Origin: Solibacillus isronensis
GTDB lineage: Bacteria > Bacillota > Bacilli > Bacillales_A > Planococcaceae
Direction: 5' to 3'
Assembly: GCF_023715405.1 (NCBI RefSeq)
Contig: NZ_JAMBOC010000001.1
Coordinates: forward strand, 2,294,001 to 2,358,000
DNA: 64,000 nt
The position numbers were made by a program, and so were the translations under genes. Below are positions 41,687-50,463 of the stretch, piece after piece. The notes under the pieces are model-generated. The model was not told the DNA's origin and searched no databases. It was given only the letters and a program-made list of their open reading frames with translations. Positions within the stretch are counted from its first letter, which is position 1; each line of letters opens with the position of its first letter.

Positions 41687-43879
41687 CTAAATGTTCACTT
41701 CTTTACGATAATACTGTTCTCCGATGTGTGCAAGCGCTTTTGGTAATGTTCCGTCCGTTACTAGAAATAAGTGGCGTGTCGCACGTGAAGCAATTGTATA
41801 CAGTAAATACGCATCCATCTCTTCCCTGTATACATGGGCATTGGCATCCGCTACAAGAACTGTTGTAAACTCAAAGCCTTTCGCCATATAGCCGGGCATG
41901 ATAAGCAGCCCCTTCATATATACCTTCTGTTCTTCTGTAACGAGCTGAAGCTGTGGAAGAAGCGGTTTTAATTCGTTGTATAATTGTTCGCATGCCAGCT
42001 TATTTTTGCATAAAATGACGAAGCTTTCTTCTTCTTTATAATGCAAGCCGACAAGCTGGGCAATTGTTTTGCACCCTGTATTCGTTTCGATAATTTGTGG
42101 CTTATCCCCTGATACACCAAGCGACTCGGTTGTCTTGTTGTTTAAAATCGCACTCATAAAATCGGTAATTTCATTTGTCGAGCGATACGATTTATTTAAC
42201 TCGACTGCTTTAAAGTGCTTGGACAATGGACCTGCAAGTGAGTCCTTCATTTGCGGATGCACGACCTGGTTTTTATCCCCCAGCAATGTGTAATGCGCTT
42301 TTGGATGCATTGCTTTAATCGTCAGCAGCTGCAAATACGAATAGTCCTGAATTTCATCAATGACAATATGTTTAATCGTATTATCTGTATACAAGCCTTT
42401 TACAACAGCTTGCATATACATGATTGGTGCCAAATCTTCGTAATATAATATGCGTTGTTTCAGCGTTTCAGTCGTTGCAGCCTGAATCATTTGTGTTTTT
42501 AAATTATCATTTTGGTATGTTAACGTATGCAGATACATTTTATTTAAATTTACAAACCCTAGCTGATGAATCGCACTTTCAAGTTTGCCGTACCTTTTTT
42601 GAAGCTTTTCATTTGCCTGCTGCTCGATTTCCTTATCTGTCCCGATATACGTATTGACTGACTTTAATTCCTTCATCAATACTTTGCGGTCTTTTGTTTT
42701 TTCCTGCTCTATTTTTTCCAGCAGTACTGTACGGATTTTTTTCAAGCGGAAATCAATATCCAATGCGCCGAACTTGTCATAAAACAGATCCGTCAGTTTC
42801 TTGGCGGAAACGAACAGCTTTCCTTCAACTTTTAAATTATAAAACGGCATGCCGCTCTTCTTTAGACTTTCAATATACTTCAGCAGCTGCTTTACGTATG
42901 CATGCGAACCTTTAAATGCATAGTGCTCGCGTTCCTCTTTGCTCGCCTTTTGAAGACGTTCAATATTTTCGTAGCTTGATTCTGCTTTATAATAAGATAA
43001 CTTTAAATCGCGCAACAAACGGTAATACGTCGTATGTTGAACATTATCCTCACCGAGCTCCGGCAGCACATTCGAAATGTAGTCATTGAACAAATCGGAC
43101 GGTGAAATAAGCAGAATACTGCGTGCATTCATTGTTTGGCGGTACTCATACAGTAAATAAGCAATTCGCTGCATCGCAACAGATGTCTTCCCGCTGCCAG
43201 GCGGTCCGAGTACGATTAAATTATCCTTATTCGATGAACGAATGACGATATTCTGATCACTTTGGATCGTTGCGACAATCGATTTCATCTTTTCTTTTGC
43301 CGTATCCGACAGCAGACTTTGCAGCACTTCATCGCCTACATATATATCCGCGTCCAACACTTGCAACAGCTCATCGTACTTTACTTTATACTGACGGCGG
43401 CCTTGAATCGTAACCGAAATGTATTCTCCGTCCGGAATTTGATAGCGTGCTTTTCCGACTTTATTTTCATAAAAAAGGCTTGAAATTGGTGCACGCCAGT
43501 CATAAATCAGCACATCATCCGTATTTGGTTCGCGGAATGTTGATAAGCCAATATATAAATGTTCCCGCTCGCCTTCTTCATTTTCAATTGAAATACGCCC
43601 GAAATACGGACTTTTATATAAAATATGCATTTTGCTCAATTGTTCGCTGGCATTCAGATACTCCCGTTCGCGCAATTGCATCGTTTGCAGCATTTGCGAA
43701 AACTGAATGGCACTTTCCCCTGAAACATCGTTAAACTCCGAAGATGCTTGTGAGCGTTCCTCAACAATGTCTCCTTTTTGCTTTTTTAAATGATTGGACT
43801 GAATCTTTATTTGTTGTTTTAGAAGAGCACTAATTTCTTTTAAGTGTGTTTCTTCCTGTTGCCATATCGTTTGTTCCAC
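41687..43879 (-). CDS. HelD-like RNA polymerase recycling ATPase (second copy)
   Basis: A 730-residue paralogue of the HelD at 17024-19384. The coiled-coil arm (about 1-75) is followed by KSPYFGRISIEN, the YDWRAPISSLFYE motif, Walker A GPPGSGKTS near 225, HIVIDEIQDY and SYRSTNEITDF, and a C-terminal KGFEFTTVLVAD. It is about 55 residues shorter than the first copy and its Walker A context differs (GPPGSGKTS against GAAGSGKTS), so it is an old divergence rather than a recent duplication. The start is a GTG at 43879 behind GGAGG. Confidence 0.82.
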   Translation of the reverse strand: MEQTIWQQEETHLKEISALLKQQIKIQSNHLKKQKGDIVEERSQASSEFNDVSGESAIQFSQMLQTMQLREREYLNASEQLSKMHILYKSPYFGRISIENEEGEREHLYIGLSTFREPNTDDVLIYDWRAPISSLFYENKVGKARYQIPDGEYISVTIQGRRQYKVKYDELLQVLDADIYVGDEVLQSLLSDTAKEKMKSIVATIQSDQNIVIRSSNKDNLIVLGPPGSGKTSVAMQRIAYLLYEYRQTMNARSILLISPSDLFNDYISNVLPELGEDNVQHTTYYRLLRDLKLSYYKAESSYENIERLQKASKEEREHYAFKGSHAYVKQLLKYIESLKKSGMPFYNLKVEGKLFVSAKKLTDLFYDKFGALDIDFRLKKIRTVLLEKIEQEKTKDRKVLMKELKSVNTYIGTDKEIEQQANEKLQKRYGKLESAIHQLGFVNLNKMYLHTLTYQNDNLKTQMIQAATTETLKQRILYYEDLAPIMYMQAVVKGLYTDNTIKHIVIDEIQDYSYLQLLTIKAMHPKAHYTLLGDKNQVVHPQMKDSLAGPLSKHFKAVELNKSYRSTNEITDFMSAILNNKTTESLGVSGDKPQIIETNTGCKTIAQLVGLHYKEEESFVILCKNKLACEQLYNELKPLLPQLQLVTEEQKVYMKGLLIMPGYMAKGFEFTTVLVADANAHVYREEMDAYLLYTIASRATRHLFLVTDGTLPKALAHIGEQYYRKEVNI

Positions 43880-44118
43880 TATTGGTTCGCCTCCAAATGC
43901 TCCGGAAGTAAAATCTTCTCTTTACATAAATATTCATGGTACTTCAAAATGACGTTGGATTCAATTGAAACTATTTTCCGTTCCTCGTCATTACAAAATT
44001 TAACAATTCTATTATAGCATCTTCCTAACTTTAAATTATGATGATTAAAGAAATTTATTATACGCCAATTTATATTCATGAATTTTCTGAGGGGTAATGA
44101 GGCGTTTGCCGAAGAAAT

Positions 44119-44150
44119 AAAAAAGAAGCTTCCATATATTAATGGAGGCT
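44119..44150 (-). terminator. Intrinsic terminator of the FMN-reductase gene
   Basis: AGCTTCCAT (44127-44135) and ATGGAGGCT (44142-44150), then TCTTTTTTATT on the minus strand. Confidence 0.75.
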
Positions 44151-44158
44151 CCTAATGG

Positions 44159-44713
44159 TTATTGCATATCAACTGCTTGTTTTGATAATGTTTTTGTCAT
44201 TTCGCAATATTGAACGAATACTCGTGCAAGTTCGCGCAGGCGGTTGTGCACATCTTCATCGATAATTTTATTTTCTTTATCAAAGTGATCCGCATGTGTG
44301 TATACATAGTTTGGTGTAACTAGGCAGCGGAAGTAATCAAGAATCGGGCGCAATTGGTTTTCCAATACTAAATGATGCTGGTATGTTCCACCATTGCCGA
44401 TAATAGCTGCAGGCTTGTAACGTAACGCTTTTGGTGGAATCATATCGAAGGCATTTTTCAGTACGCCTGGGATCGATGCCTGGAAAATCGGTGATGCGAA
44501 AATGTAAGCATCTGCTTCTTCAAATTTTTGTATCATTTTTTTCATATCATCATTTAGCGGACTGCCGTCTAAAATTTGATGCTGTAATTTTGAGAAGTAT
44601 AAAATCTCTAATTCTAGCGAAGGGTTGAAAGCTTGAATATATTGTTGAACCTGTTCCAAAAGAACGCCGGTTTTACGACCAAAAATGGTTCCATCGACAA
44701 GTAATATTTTCAT
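44159..44713 (-). CDS. NADPH-dependent FMN reductase-like flavoprotein
   Basis: A 184-residue flavodoxin-fold reductase of the SsuE/azoreductase kind. The phosphate-binding loop DGTIFGRKTGVLLEQV follows the first strand (MKILLVDG), ASPIFQASIPGVLKNAFDMI is the usual active-site helix (SPxYxxSxPGxLKNxxD), and AAIIGNGGTYQH is the second flavin-contact loop. The family reduces FMN, quinones or azo compounds. It stands alone between a hypothetical spacer and the second helD; the ribosome site is GGAGG. Confidence 0.8.
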   Translation of the reverse strand: MKILLVDGTIFGRKTGVLLEQVQQYIQAFNPSLELEILYFSKLQHQILDGSPLNDDMKKMIQKFEEADAYIFASPIFQASIPGVLKNAFDMIPPKALRYKPAAIIGNGGTYQHHLVLENQLRPILDYFRCLVTPNYVYTHADHFDKENKIIDEDVHNRLRELARVFVQYCEMTKTLSKQAVDMQ

Positions 44714-44878
44714 AAATGTTCCTCCATGTAAATCATTGTACTCATATTGTATCAGAATAACATTGCTTTTTAATAGGTAGTTGCTTAGTAAAGTTTAATT
44801 TCAGTCTTTCGTCTTACATTGTTATATCGGGAAAGGGATTTCAATAATTTCCTAACTGGAAGTGAGGATTGTTAAGCC

Positions 44879-45682
44879 TTATTTACCCCGCTCTTCATTT
44901 TTCCCACTTCCCTCTACGTCCTCAATATTTACTGTCGGCAATGTGTCTTCCTTGTATTTATCCCAGTTAAAGGTCACTTCTTCTTCTTCTGCTAAAGCTT
45001 CTCTCTTTTCAATCATGGGCATTTGCATTTCCAGCAGTTCATCTGATAAGTAAATCGCCACATTTTGCTCTTTCCCGTGAAGTGCAATTACTTTCATTGC
45101 CAATGCTATTTGTGTTGCTGTTATGGAATGCATCTTTTTCAGCGGTCCGAATAAAATCGGATTAAGTATCTTTAATACTTTATCGCCAATCGTTTCTCCT
45201 AGACGGAATTCTTGGCGATTCCCTGTAATGAGTGATGGACGTACGATTGATAGTCGAGGGAAATCCATTTTAACAAGTTCTGCCTCCAATTTTCCCTTTA
45301 CCTTACTATAATAAGCAAGTGCCTTTTCATTTGCTCCCATTGCAGAAATAACAATAAAATGGCCGATCCCGCGGTTTTTTGCAATAGCTGCAATCGTTAG
45401 CGGATACTCAAAATCGACCTTTTCAAACTGCTGCTTTGAACCCGCTTTTTTCATCGTCGTTCCTAAACAACAAAATACTTCATGAGCAAATTCAATATCC
45501 TTGTCGGCAATCTGATCAAATTCACACAGCTTTACAACTAACTTCGGGTGCGTAAAATCAAGCGGTCTTCTCGAAATGACATTGACTGCAGCATACTCCT
45601 CACTCTCGCATAGTAACTTCACAAGCGAAGAACCGACCAATCCTGTTGCACCTACGACCAACGCCGAGCGCATCGTTTTCAT
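44879..45682 (-). CDS. NAD(P)-binding oxidoreductase, atypical SDR
   Basis: A 267-residue Rossmann protein of the NmrA/HTATIP2-like group. TMRSALVVGATGLVGSSLVKLL gives the GxTGxxG loop; VFCCLGTTMKKAGSKQQFEKVDFEY and FIVISAMGANEKALAYYSKVKGKLEAEL resemble the YbjT/HIM1/TIP30 family, with the YSKVKG in place of the catalytic Tyr-Lys. The start is ATG 45682, behind AGAGGAAAC; the frame is open 49 codons further upstream but lacks a site and overlaps the divergent promoter. Function unknown. Confidence 0.7.
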   Translation of the reverse strand: MKTMRSALVVGATGLVGSSLVKLLCESEEYAAVNVISRRPLDFTHPKLVVKLCEFDQIADKDIEFAHEVFCCLGTTMKKAGSKQQFEKVDFEYPLTIAAIAKNRGIGHFIVISAMGANEKALAYYSKVKGKLEAELVKMDFPRLSIVRPSLITGNRQEFRLGETIGDKVLKILNPILFGPLKKMHSITATQIALAMKVIALHGKEQNVAIYLSDELLEMQMPMIEKREALAEEEEVTFNWDKYKEDTLPTVNIEDVEGSGKNEERGK

Positions 45683-45793
45683 ATGTTTCCTCTTTTCTTT
45701 ATTTTGATGTATGTATATGTAGAAAACTCTCTCATTCATAATTTCGGCAATTCCACCATATTTTATAGAGATAGTGGAAAGGATGGGATTTAC

Positions 45794-46828
45794 GTGCAAA
45801 AAAGAAAAATTATATGGATTATCGAGCATTGTGAGATTAAAGGAACTTATCCTTTTGAGCGTGCAGTAACATTGGCAAATCTGTTGCAGGAAGAAGAGGT
45901 CGTTCTCTTTGTGAAAACTGCAAACGAACAGCTTCTTGATAAATTAGCCCAAACAGGCTTAAATATTGTAAAGTTTGAACGTTTTATCGAACTCAAAAAG
46001 AAAATTCGTGAATTGGAACCTCATTTAATCATCCATGAAGGCAAAGATACCCAAGTTGAACAAATTGAAATGATTAAACCGTTTTGCCCGACGATTGTTC
46101 ATTTTGATGATTTTGGCATGGGTGCACAGCTTAGCGACTGTCATATCGTTTCGTTGTTTGGTGAGTCCCATGAAGAGACCCATACACATGAGCTTGCCGG
46201 CAGCTATGCGTTTGCCGTAACGCCAAATTTAGAAAAAGTCGCACATCAAATCCTTGAAAAACCCGATAGCTCAATTAAAGATTCACTTCCGCATATTGTT
46301 GTCGCATTTGAAGATGGGGATAGCAACAACCTGACTTACCGTACTTTACGCCACTTAACCCAACTTCAAATTCCCTTAAAGATTTCAGTTGCGATTGATG
46401 ATGACTATCATCATGACATCGATAGTCTAAAAATGATGGCGTTAAGCCGGAAAAATACCGTCATCGTTCAAAAACCTGATGCCCTGCTCGAGTTGATGCC
46501 GCAAGCAGACTTGATTATTTGCAATGCCAACTATACGCCATATAAAGTGGCAGCAGCAGGAATTCCTTGTATTACAACGGCCCAACAGGATAATGAACTG
46601 AATTATGCATTTACACGCGAGATGAACGGCTTTATCCATATCGGGTTAGGTCGAAAAATGAAGCAGTCCATTATTCAAAATGCCGTAATGGAGCTCTTGC
46701 TTCATGAGCAGCGCCGTGAACGTGCTGTCCGAAAGCAGCGCAGTCTTGAAATTTTGACAAACAATGATATTCTGAAAAACCTGCTGCTCGATTTAGCTTA
46801 TGCCCGTCATAATATGGCACATATTTAA
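45794..46828 (+). CDS. PseG-like GT-B fold protein
   Basis: A 344-residue protein with two Rossmann-like halves. The first begins KRKIIWIIEHCEIKGTYPFERAVTLANLL, as in proteins that scan for a sugar-nucleotide; the second (LPHIVVAFEDGDSNNLTYRTLRHL, then MPQADLIICNANYTPYKVAAAGIPCI) resembles the UDP-sugar-binding half of PseG/MurG. It is therefore similar to PseG-type UDP-sugar hydrolases or GT28 glycosyltransferases, but no surface-sugar genes are next to it. The start is a GTG at 45794 after AAAGGATGGG; the frame is open 37 codons further with no ribosome site. Confidence 0.5.
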   Translation: MQKRKIIWIIEHCEIKGTYPFERAVTLANLLQEEEVVLFVKTANEQLLDKLAQTGLNIVKFERFIELKKKIRELEPHLIIHEGKDTQVEQIEMIKPFCPTIVHFDDFGMGAQLSDCHIVSLFGESHEETHTHELAGSYAFAVTPNLEKVAHQILEKPDSSIKDSLPHIVVAFEDGDSNNLTYRTLRHLTQLQIPLKISVAIDDDYHHDIDSLKMMALSRKNTVIVQKPDALLELMPQADLIICNANYTPYKVAAAGIPCITTAQQDNELNYAFTREMNGFIHIGLGRKMKQSIIQNAVMELLLHEQRRERAVRKQRSLEILTNNDILKNLLLDLAYARHNMAHI

Positions 46829-46917
46829 CTTAAAAAGTTAGGCTTTCCCCATCACATAAATGTATGCATTATGTTACAATATGAAAAGATTAATTTCCGA
46901 AAATAAAGGAGTAATTA

Positions 46918-47106
46918 ATGATGCAAACAAAAGACCAGCTTCAGCAGGAAATCGCCGAATTAAAGAATGATTACATCAATCTTCAAGGCGATATGGAAAA
47001 GCTAGAATCACTTGGCCATGCAGACTCAGTAAAACAAGCGCTCGCACGCCTTGAAAATATGGAAGCACGGCTAGCAGAACTAAACAAACAGCTCGCAGCA
47101 CTTTAA
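46918..47106 (+). CDS. Small coiled-coil protein, SE1832 family
   Basis: A 62-residue acidic, almost wholly helical protein with heptad Leu/Ile positions (LQQEIAELKNDYINLQGDME, KLESLGHADSVKQALARLENM), which matches the SE1832 family of small Bacillales proteins as I remember it. The ribosome site AAAGGAG is six bases before the first of two ATG codons. No enzymatic motif. It is followed by a weak G/C hairpin and T run at about 47108-47121, and then repeat copy B. Confidence 0.65.
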   Translation: MMQTKDQLQQEIAELKNDYINLQGDMEKLESLGHADSVKQALARLENMEARLAELNKQLAAL

Positions 47107-47153
47107 TGTTGCGGGTTTTTTAATGGATAAAATTTTTTATAAACAAGAATCTA

Positions 47154-47320
47154 GTTGATTGGAGTGTAGGCGGCGAGTGCAACTGCCGGCTCCGCCTTTC
47201 GTTGCAGAGCGAAGCGGAGTCAAAGAAGTCACTCAAAGCTTCCTGGGGGAAAAGCGTGACGCCTGAGACGTTCGTGTCAGGCCACGCCCCCGGAAAGCGT
47301 CCGCCGAAACGGAAATCAAC
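47154..47320 (-). repeat. Dispersed repeat, full-length copy (B)
   Basis: A 167-bp element bounded by GTTGATT (47154) and AATCAAC (ending 47320). Read on the minus strand it starts GTTGATTTCCGTTTCGGCGG and continues CGCTTTCC, as in copies A and C, and ends in GTTGATTGGA inverted. Inside are several GC-rich inverted repeats (for example GCCTGA/TCAGGC). It sits 41 bp upstream of the ABC-F start. Confidence 0.75.
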
Positions 47321-47360
47321 GTTATTAGTAGGAAACACTAAAACACTCGGAGGATTATAT

Positions 47361-48941
47361 ATGGCAATATTAACTGTTGAAAATTTAGGTCATTCATTTG
47401 GTGACCGTACGTTATTTAAAGAGGTTTCATTCCGTCTTGTTGAAGGCGATCATATCGGACTTGTTGGTGCAAACGGTGTTGGGAAATCGACATTGATGAG
47501 CATCATTACAGGGCAAGCAATTCACGATGAAGGAAAAGTGGAGTGGTTGCCTGGCACACATTACGGTTATTTAGATCAGCATACGGTTTTAACAGCCGGC
47601 CGTTCTATGCGTGATGCATTACGTGACGCGTTTGCACCTTTATATAAGAAGGAAGATCGTTTAAATGAAATTTCAGTGGAGTTAGGCGAACCTGATGCAG
47701 ATTACGACAGCCTATTGGAAGAAATGTCTGAAATCCAGGATGCATTGGATGCTGGTGACTTCTATAGCCTTGATATGAAAATTGATGAGATCGCTCGTGG
47801 CTTAGGATTAGATGCAATTGGTCTGGAGCGCGATGTTGCCGCATTATCTGGTGGTCAGCGTACAAAAGTTTTACTTGCTAAACTTTTACTTGAAAAACCA
47901 AAAGTATTATTACTGGATGAGCCGACGAACTATCTTGATGAAGAACATGTTACTTGGCTGAAAAACTATTTAAAAAACTATCCGTATGCATTCCTGTTAA
48001 TTTCGCATGATACGGAATTTATGAATAATGTTGTTGATGTAATTCTACATTTAGAGTTCACGAAAATGACGCGTTACACTGCGACATATGAAAAGTTTAT
48101 CGAGCTTGCGGAAATCAATAAGCGCCAGCATATAGATGCATATGAAAAACAGCAGGAATTTATTAAGCAGCAGGAAGATTTCATTGCGCGCAACAAAGCA
48201 CGTTACTCAACAAGCGGCCGTGCAAAATCACGTGCGAAACAGCTGGACCGTATGGAGCGTATCGATCGCCCGGAAACTGCCGTAAAACCGGAGTTCAGCT
48301 TTAAAGAAGCGCGTACACCTGGCCGTTATATAGTGGAAGCAGAAAACTTAGTAATTGGCTATGATAAAGAAAAACCATTATTGCCGCCACTTACATTCCA
48401 AATCGAACGTGGTGAAAAAATTGCATTAGTCGGCATGAACGGTGTCGGGAAATCGACTTTACTGAAAACAATGTTAGGCAAAGTTCAACCGTTGGACGGT
48501 AAAGTGATTTTAGGCGACTATCTGGAGCCATCATACTTCGAACAAGAAGTAAAAGCAGATAAAATCACACCGATCGATGATGTGTGGAATGCGTTCCCTT
48601 CTATGGAACAAGCACAAGTTCGTGCAGCATTGGCACGTGCCGGTCTGAAAACAGACCATATTACTCGTCCGCTGAATTCTCTTTCTGGTGGTGAGCAGGC
48701 TAAAGTACGTCTTTGCAAGCTGATGATGGATCAAACAAACTGGCTGATCTTTGACGAACCTACAAACCACTTGGACGTTGATGCGAAAGAAGAGCTTAAA
48801 CGCGCCATGAAGGACTTCAAAGGTACAATCGTTCTAGTATCGCATGAGCCGGAGTTCTATGAAGGTTTAGCGACAAAAGTGTGGAACGTGCAAGACTGGT
48901 TTACGACTCGTGAAACGAAGGAATTAAACGAATTTAAATAG
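47361..48941 (+). CDS. ABC-F family ATPase
   Basis: A 526-residue protein with two ABC domains and no membrane segments, of the ABC-F ribosome-associated group; the sequence is closest to my memory of B. subtilis YfmM. Domain 1 (1-250) has GANGVGKST, LSGGQRTKVLLAKLL and LLLDEPTNYLD; the interdomain linker (about 230-310) is basic, with ARNKARYSTSGRAKSRAKQLDRMERI; domain 2 has GMNGVGKST, LSGGEQAKVRLCKLM and IFDEPTNHLD. Such proteins rescue stalled or antibiotic-bound ribosomes or act in translation. The start is ATG 47361 behind CGGAGG; the reading frame upstream passes through repeat B and is not used. Confidence 0.85.
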   Translation: MAILTVENLGHSFGDRTLFKEVSFRLVEGDHIGLVGANGVGKSTLMSIITGQAIHDEGKVEWLPGTHYGYLDQHTVLTAGRSMRDALRDAFAPLYKKEDRLNEISVELGEPDADYDSLLEEMSEIQDALDAGDFYSLDMKIDEIARGLGLDAIGLERDVAALSGGQRTKVLLAKLLLEKPKVLLLDEPTNYLDEEHVTWLKNYLKNYPYAFLLISHDTEFMNNVVDVILHLEFTKMTRYTATYEKFIELAEINKRQHIDAYEKQQEFIKQQEDFIARNKARYSTSGRAKSRAKQLDRMERIDRPETAVKPEFSFKEARTPGRYIVEAENLVIGYDKEKPLLPPLTFQIERGEKIALVGMNGVGKSTLLKTMLGKVQPLDGKVILGDYLEPSYFEQEVKADKITPIDDVWNAFPSMEQAQVRAALARAGLKTDHITRPLNSLSGGEQAKVRLCKLMMDQTNWLIFDEPTNHLDVDAKEELKRAMKDFKGTIVLVSHEPEFYEGLATKVWNVQDWFTTRETKELNEFK

Positions 48942-48951
48942 TTTTTAATGA

Positions 48952-48988
48952 AGCAGTGCACTCTTTTTTAGGAGTGCGCTGTTTTTTT
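48952..48988 (+). terminator. Intrinsic terminator of the ABC-F gene
   Basis: CAGTGCACTC and GGAGTGCGCTG arms, then TTTTTTT. Confidence 0.82.
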
Positions 48989-49547
48989 AGTGTGTTAGAA
49001 GAATTATGGCAAATATTTGAAAATCCTATGCAAATTTTAGAATTTTTCTTTAATATATTAGCGCTTCGCAAGGATTTTTTGGTATAGCTGAAGAATATAT
49101 AAATTGTTCGAGCACTTATTTAAAAACTGCCATACTTATTGGAACAAATGCTGTTTTATTGGGTAATCGCAGTCAACCTCTTTATTCGAGAAAAAATTTT
49201 TAAATAGTAAGTTCTATATAGAATATTTCAAGAATATATTAAAAAGTCGCGGTCTTTTAGAGCACTCCCACTACATATTAGAATAATTTCCTGTTCAAAA
49301 CTAACCGCGCCCAGCAGGTCCCCTCCCTCTTCTAGTTTCTACTTTACAAAACTGTAATATTAAATTAGAAACTTTTTATAGTTTTATACGTATAAATTAT
49401 TAGAAGAATGGGTAAACAGTTAAAGGGAAACATATAATAAACTTATTGCATTATAAATAGCTTACTGGTAAGATATTATTATAAGTAAATGTCTTACAAC
49501 TAAGCTATCACCAAATTATTGATTATGGGAAAGCGAGGAAATTAATT
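48989..49547. other. Gene-free AT-rich stretch upstream of the Spx-like gene
   Basis: About 560 bp with no open frame or stable hairpin that I can see. A long leader for the Spx-like gene is possible, since regulatory spacing here is large, but no promoter stands out beyond general AT-richness. Confidence 0.45.
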
Positions 49548-49949
49548 ATGACAGTAACAATCTATACACAATCGAGCTGTTCCTCATCACGAAAAGCATT
49601 GAAATGGCTAAACGAAAATAATATTACTTATACTGAAAAAAGAACAACATCTCAATCTTTGACTTTAGCAGAGTTTAAACATATTTTAAGTATGACAGAA
49701 GATGGTACGGATGAAATTATTGCGACAAACTCGAATGATTTCAAAAACCTGGACATTGATATTGACCAGTTATCCATTCAAGAACTGTACAACTTAATAC
49801 AGCAGCATCCTCGTATGTTGCGCAGCCCTATTTTACTTGATGAAAAACGCATTCAGATCGGCTATAACGAAATGGACATTCGTCGTTTCATCCCTCGTAA
49901 AGTGCGTGCATTTGAATTAAATGCCCTCCAGAAATTAGCCGTAGAATAG
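49548..49949 (+). CDS. Spx/ArsC-family regulator with CxxS motif
   Basis: A 133-residue Spx-like protein. The thioredoxin-like start TVTIYTQSSCSSSRKALKWL places C11 and S14 where Spx has the CxxC redox switch, so one thiol is replaced by Ser. The rest follows Spx well: LSMTEDGTDEIIATNSNDFK, QQHPRMLRSPILLDEKRIQIGYNEMDIRRFIPRKVRAFE, including the RPI-like segment that contacts the RNA polymerase alpha subunit. A single-Cys paralogue cannot make the intramolecular disulphide. It may be a constitutive or mixed-disulphide-responsive version. The ribosome site is GCGAGG. A MarR gene follows after 24 bp. Confidence 0.85.
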   Translation: MTVTIYTQSSCSSSRKALKWLNENNITYTEKRTTSQSLTLAEFKHILSMTEDGTDEIIATNSNDFKNLDIDIDQLSIQELYNLIQQHPRMLRSPILLDEKRIQIGYNEMDIRRFIPRKVRAFELNALQKLAVE

Positions 49950-49973
49950 TGATAACATTTGGAGTTGACACTG

Positions 49974-50399
49974 ATGAATGAGCATAAACGCGAGCAGTTA
50001 ACCGAACTTTTTGAAAAGATGACATCGTTGGAACGCAAAATTGCTAATCAATGGAACAGTCAAAATCAGTTAGGCTTCTCGAAATCACATATTTTAATTT
50101 TAGCTTACTTGCATACAGATGGCCCCAAGCGCCCTTCTGCCATTGCAGAAAAGCTGAAAGTGACTACAGGTGGCGTGACGGTTTTGACGACGAAGCTCAT
50201 TAAGGCGGGGCTCATTGAAAAAACACAAAATGAAACGGATCGCCGCGCTTCGCAAATTCATATTACCGAAGCAGGAATCGAAGTGCTCGAACGCTCTCAA
50301 CAGCAAGTAGACAATCTTTTCGAAAACCTGTTCGGCATGTTAACAGAAGATGAAATTAAAACTTTAACGGCAATTTTTGATAAATGTACGAAGTTATAG
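49974..50399 (+). CDS. MarR-family regulator
   Basis: A 141-residue winged-helix protein. The core is KRPSAIAEKLKVTTGGVTVLTTKLIKAGLIEKTQNETDRRASQIHITEAGIEVLE, with the wing DRRASQIHIT. The start is ATG 49974, nine bases after GGAG; the frame opens slightly further upstream without a better site. It lies 24 bp after the Spx-like gene and is probably co-transcribed with it, so the pair may form one stress-response unit. No cysteine is seen in the N-terminal helix, so an OhrR-type peroxide sensor is unlikely. Confidence 0.82.
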   Translation: MNEHKREQLTELFEKMTSLERKIANQWNSQNQLGFSKSHILILAYLHTDGPKRPSAIAEKLKVTTGGVTVLTTKLIKAGLIEKTQNETDRRASQIHITEAGIEVLERSQQQVDNLFENLFGMLTEDEIKTLTAIFDKCTKL

Positions 50400-50434
50400 A
50401 ACACATGAGCATATGATGCTCATGTGTTCTTTTG
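50398..50434 (+). terminator. Intrinsic terminator of the Spx/MarR operon
   Basis: AGAACACATGAGCAT and ATGCTCATGTGTTCT, a perfect 15-bp stem with a 3-base loop, then TTTGTTT. It starts within the marR stop codon. Confidence 0.85.
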
Positions 50435-50463
50435 TTTGGCTTCTGCTAATCGTGTTTTACTTT

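Noticed and set aside
43879..44079. A 66-codon frame ending at the start of the second helD gene
   Set aside because: No ribosome site at any start, unusual residue composition, and its end overlaps only by one base, so coupling alone does not support it.
45683..45793. A longer N-terminus for the PseG-like protein
   Set aside because: The added residues are not protein-like and lack a ribosome site; GTG 45794 has one.
47202..47360. A longer N-terminus for the ABC-F protein
   Set aside because: The extra frame lies inside repeat B, and ATG 47361 has a good ribosome site and the standard family start.
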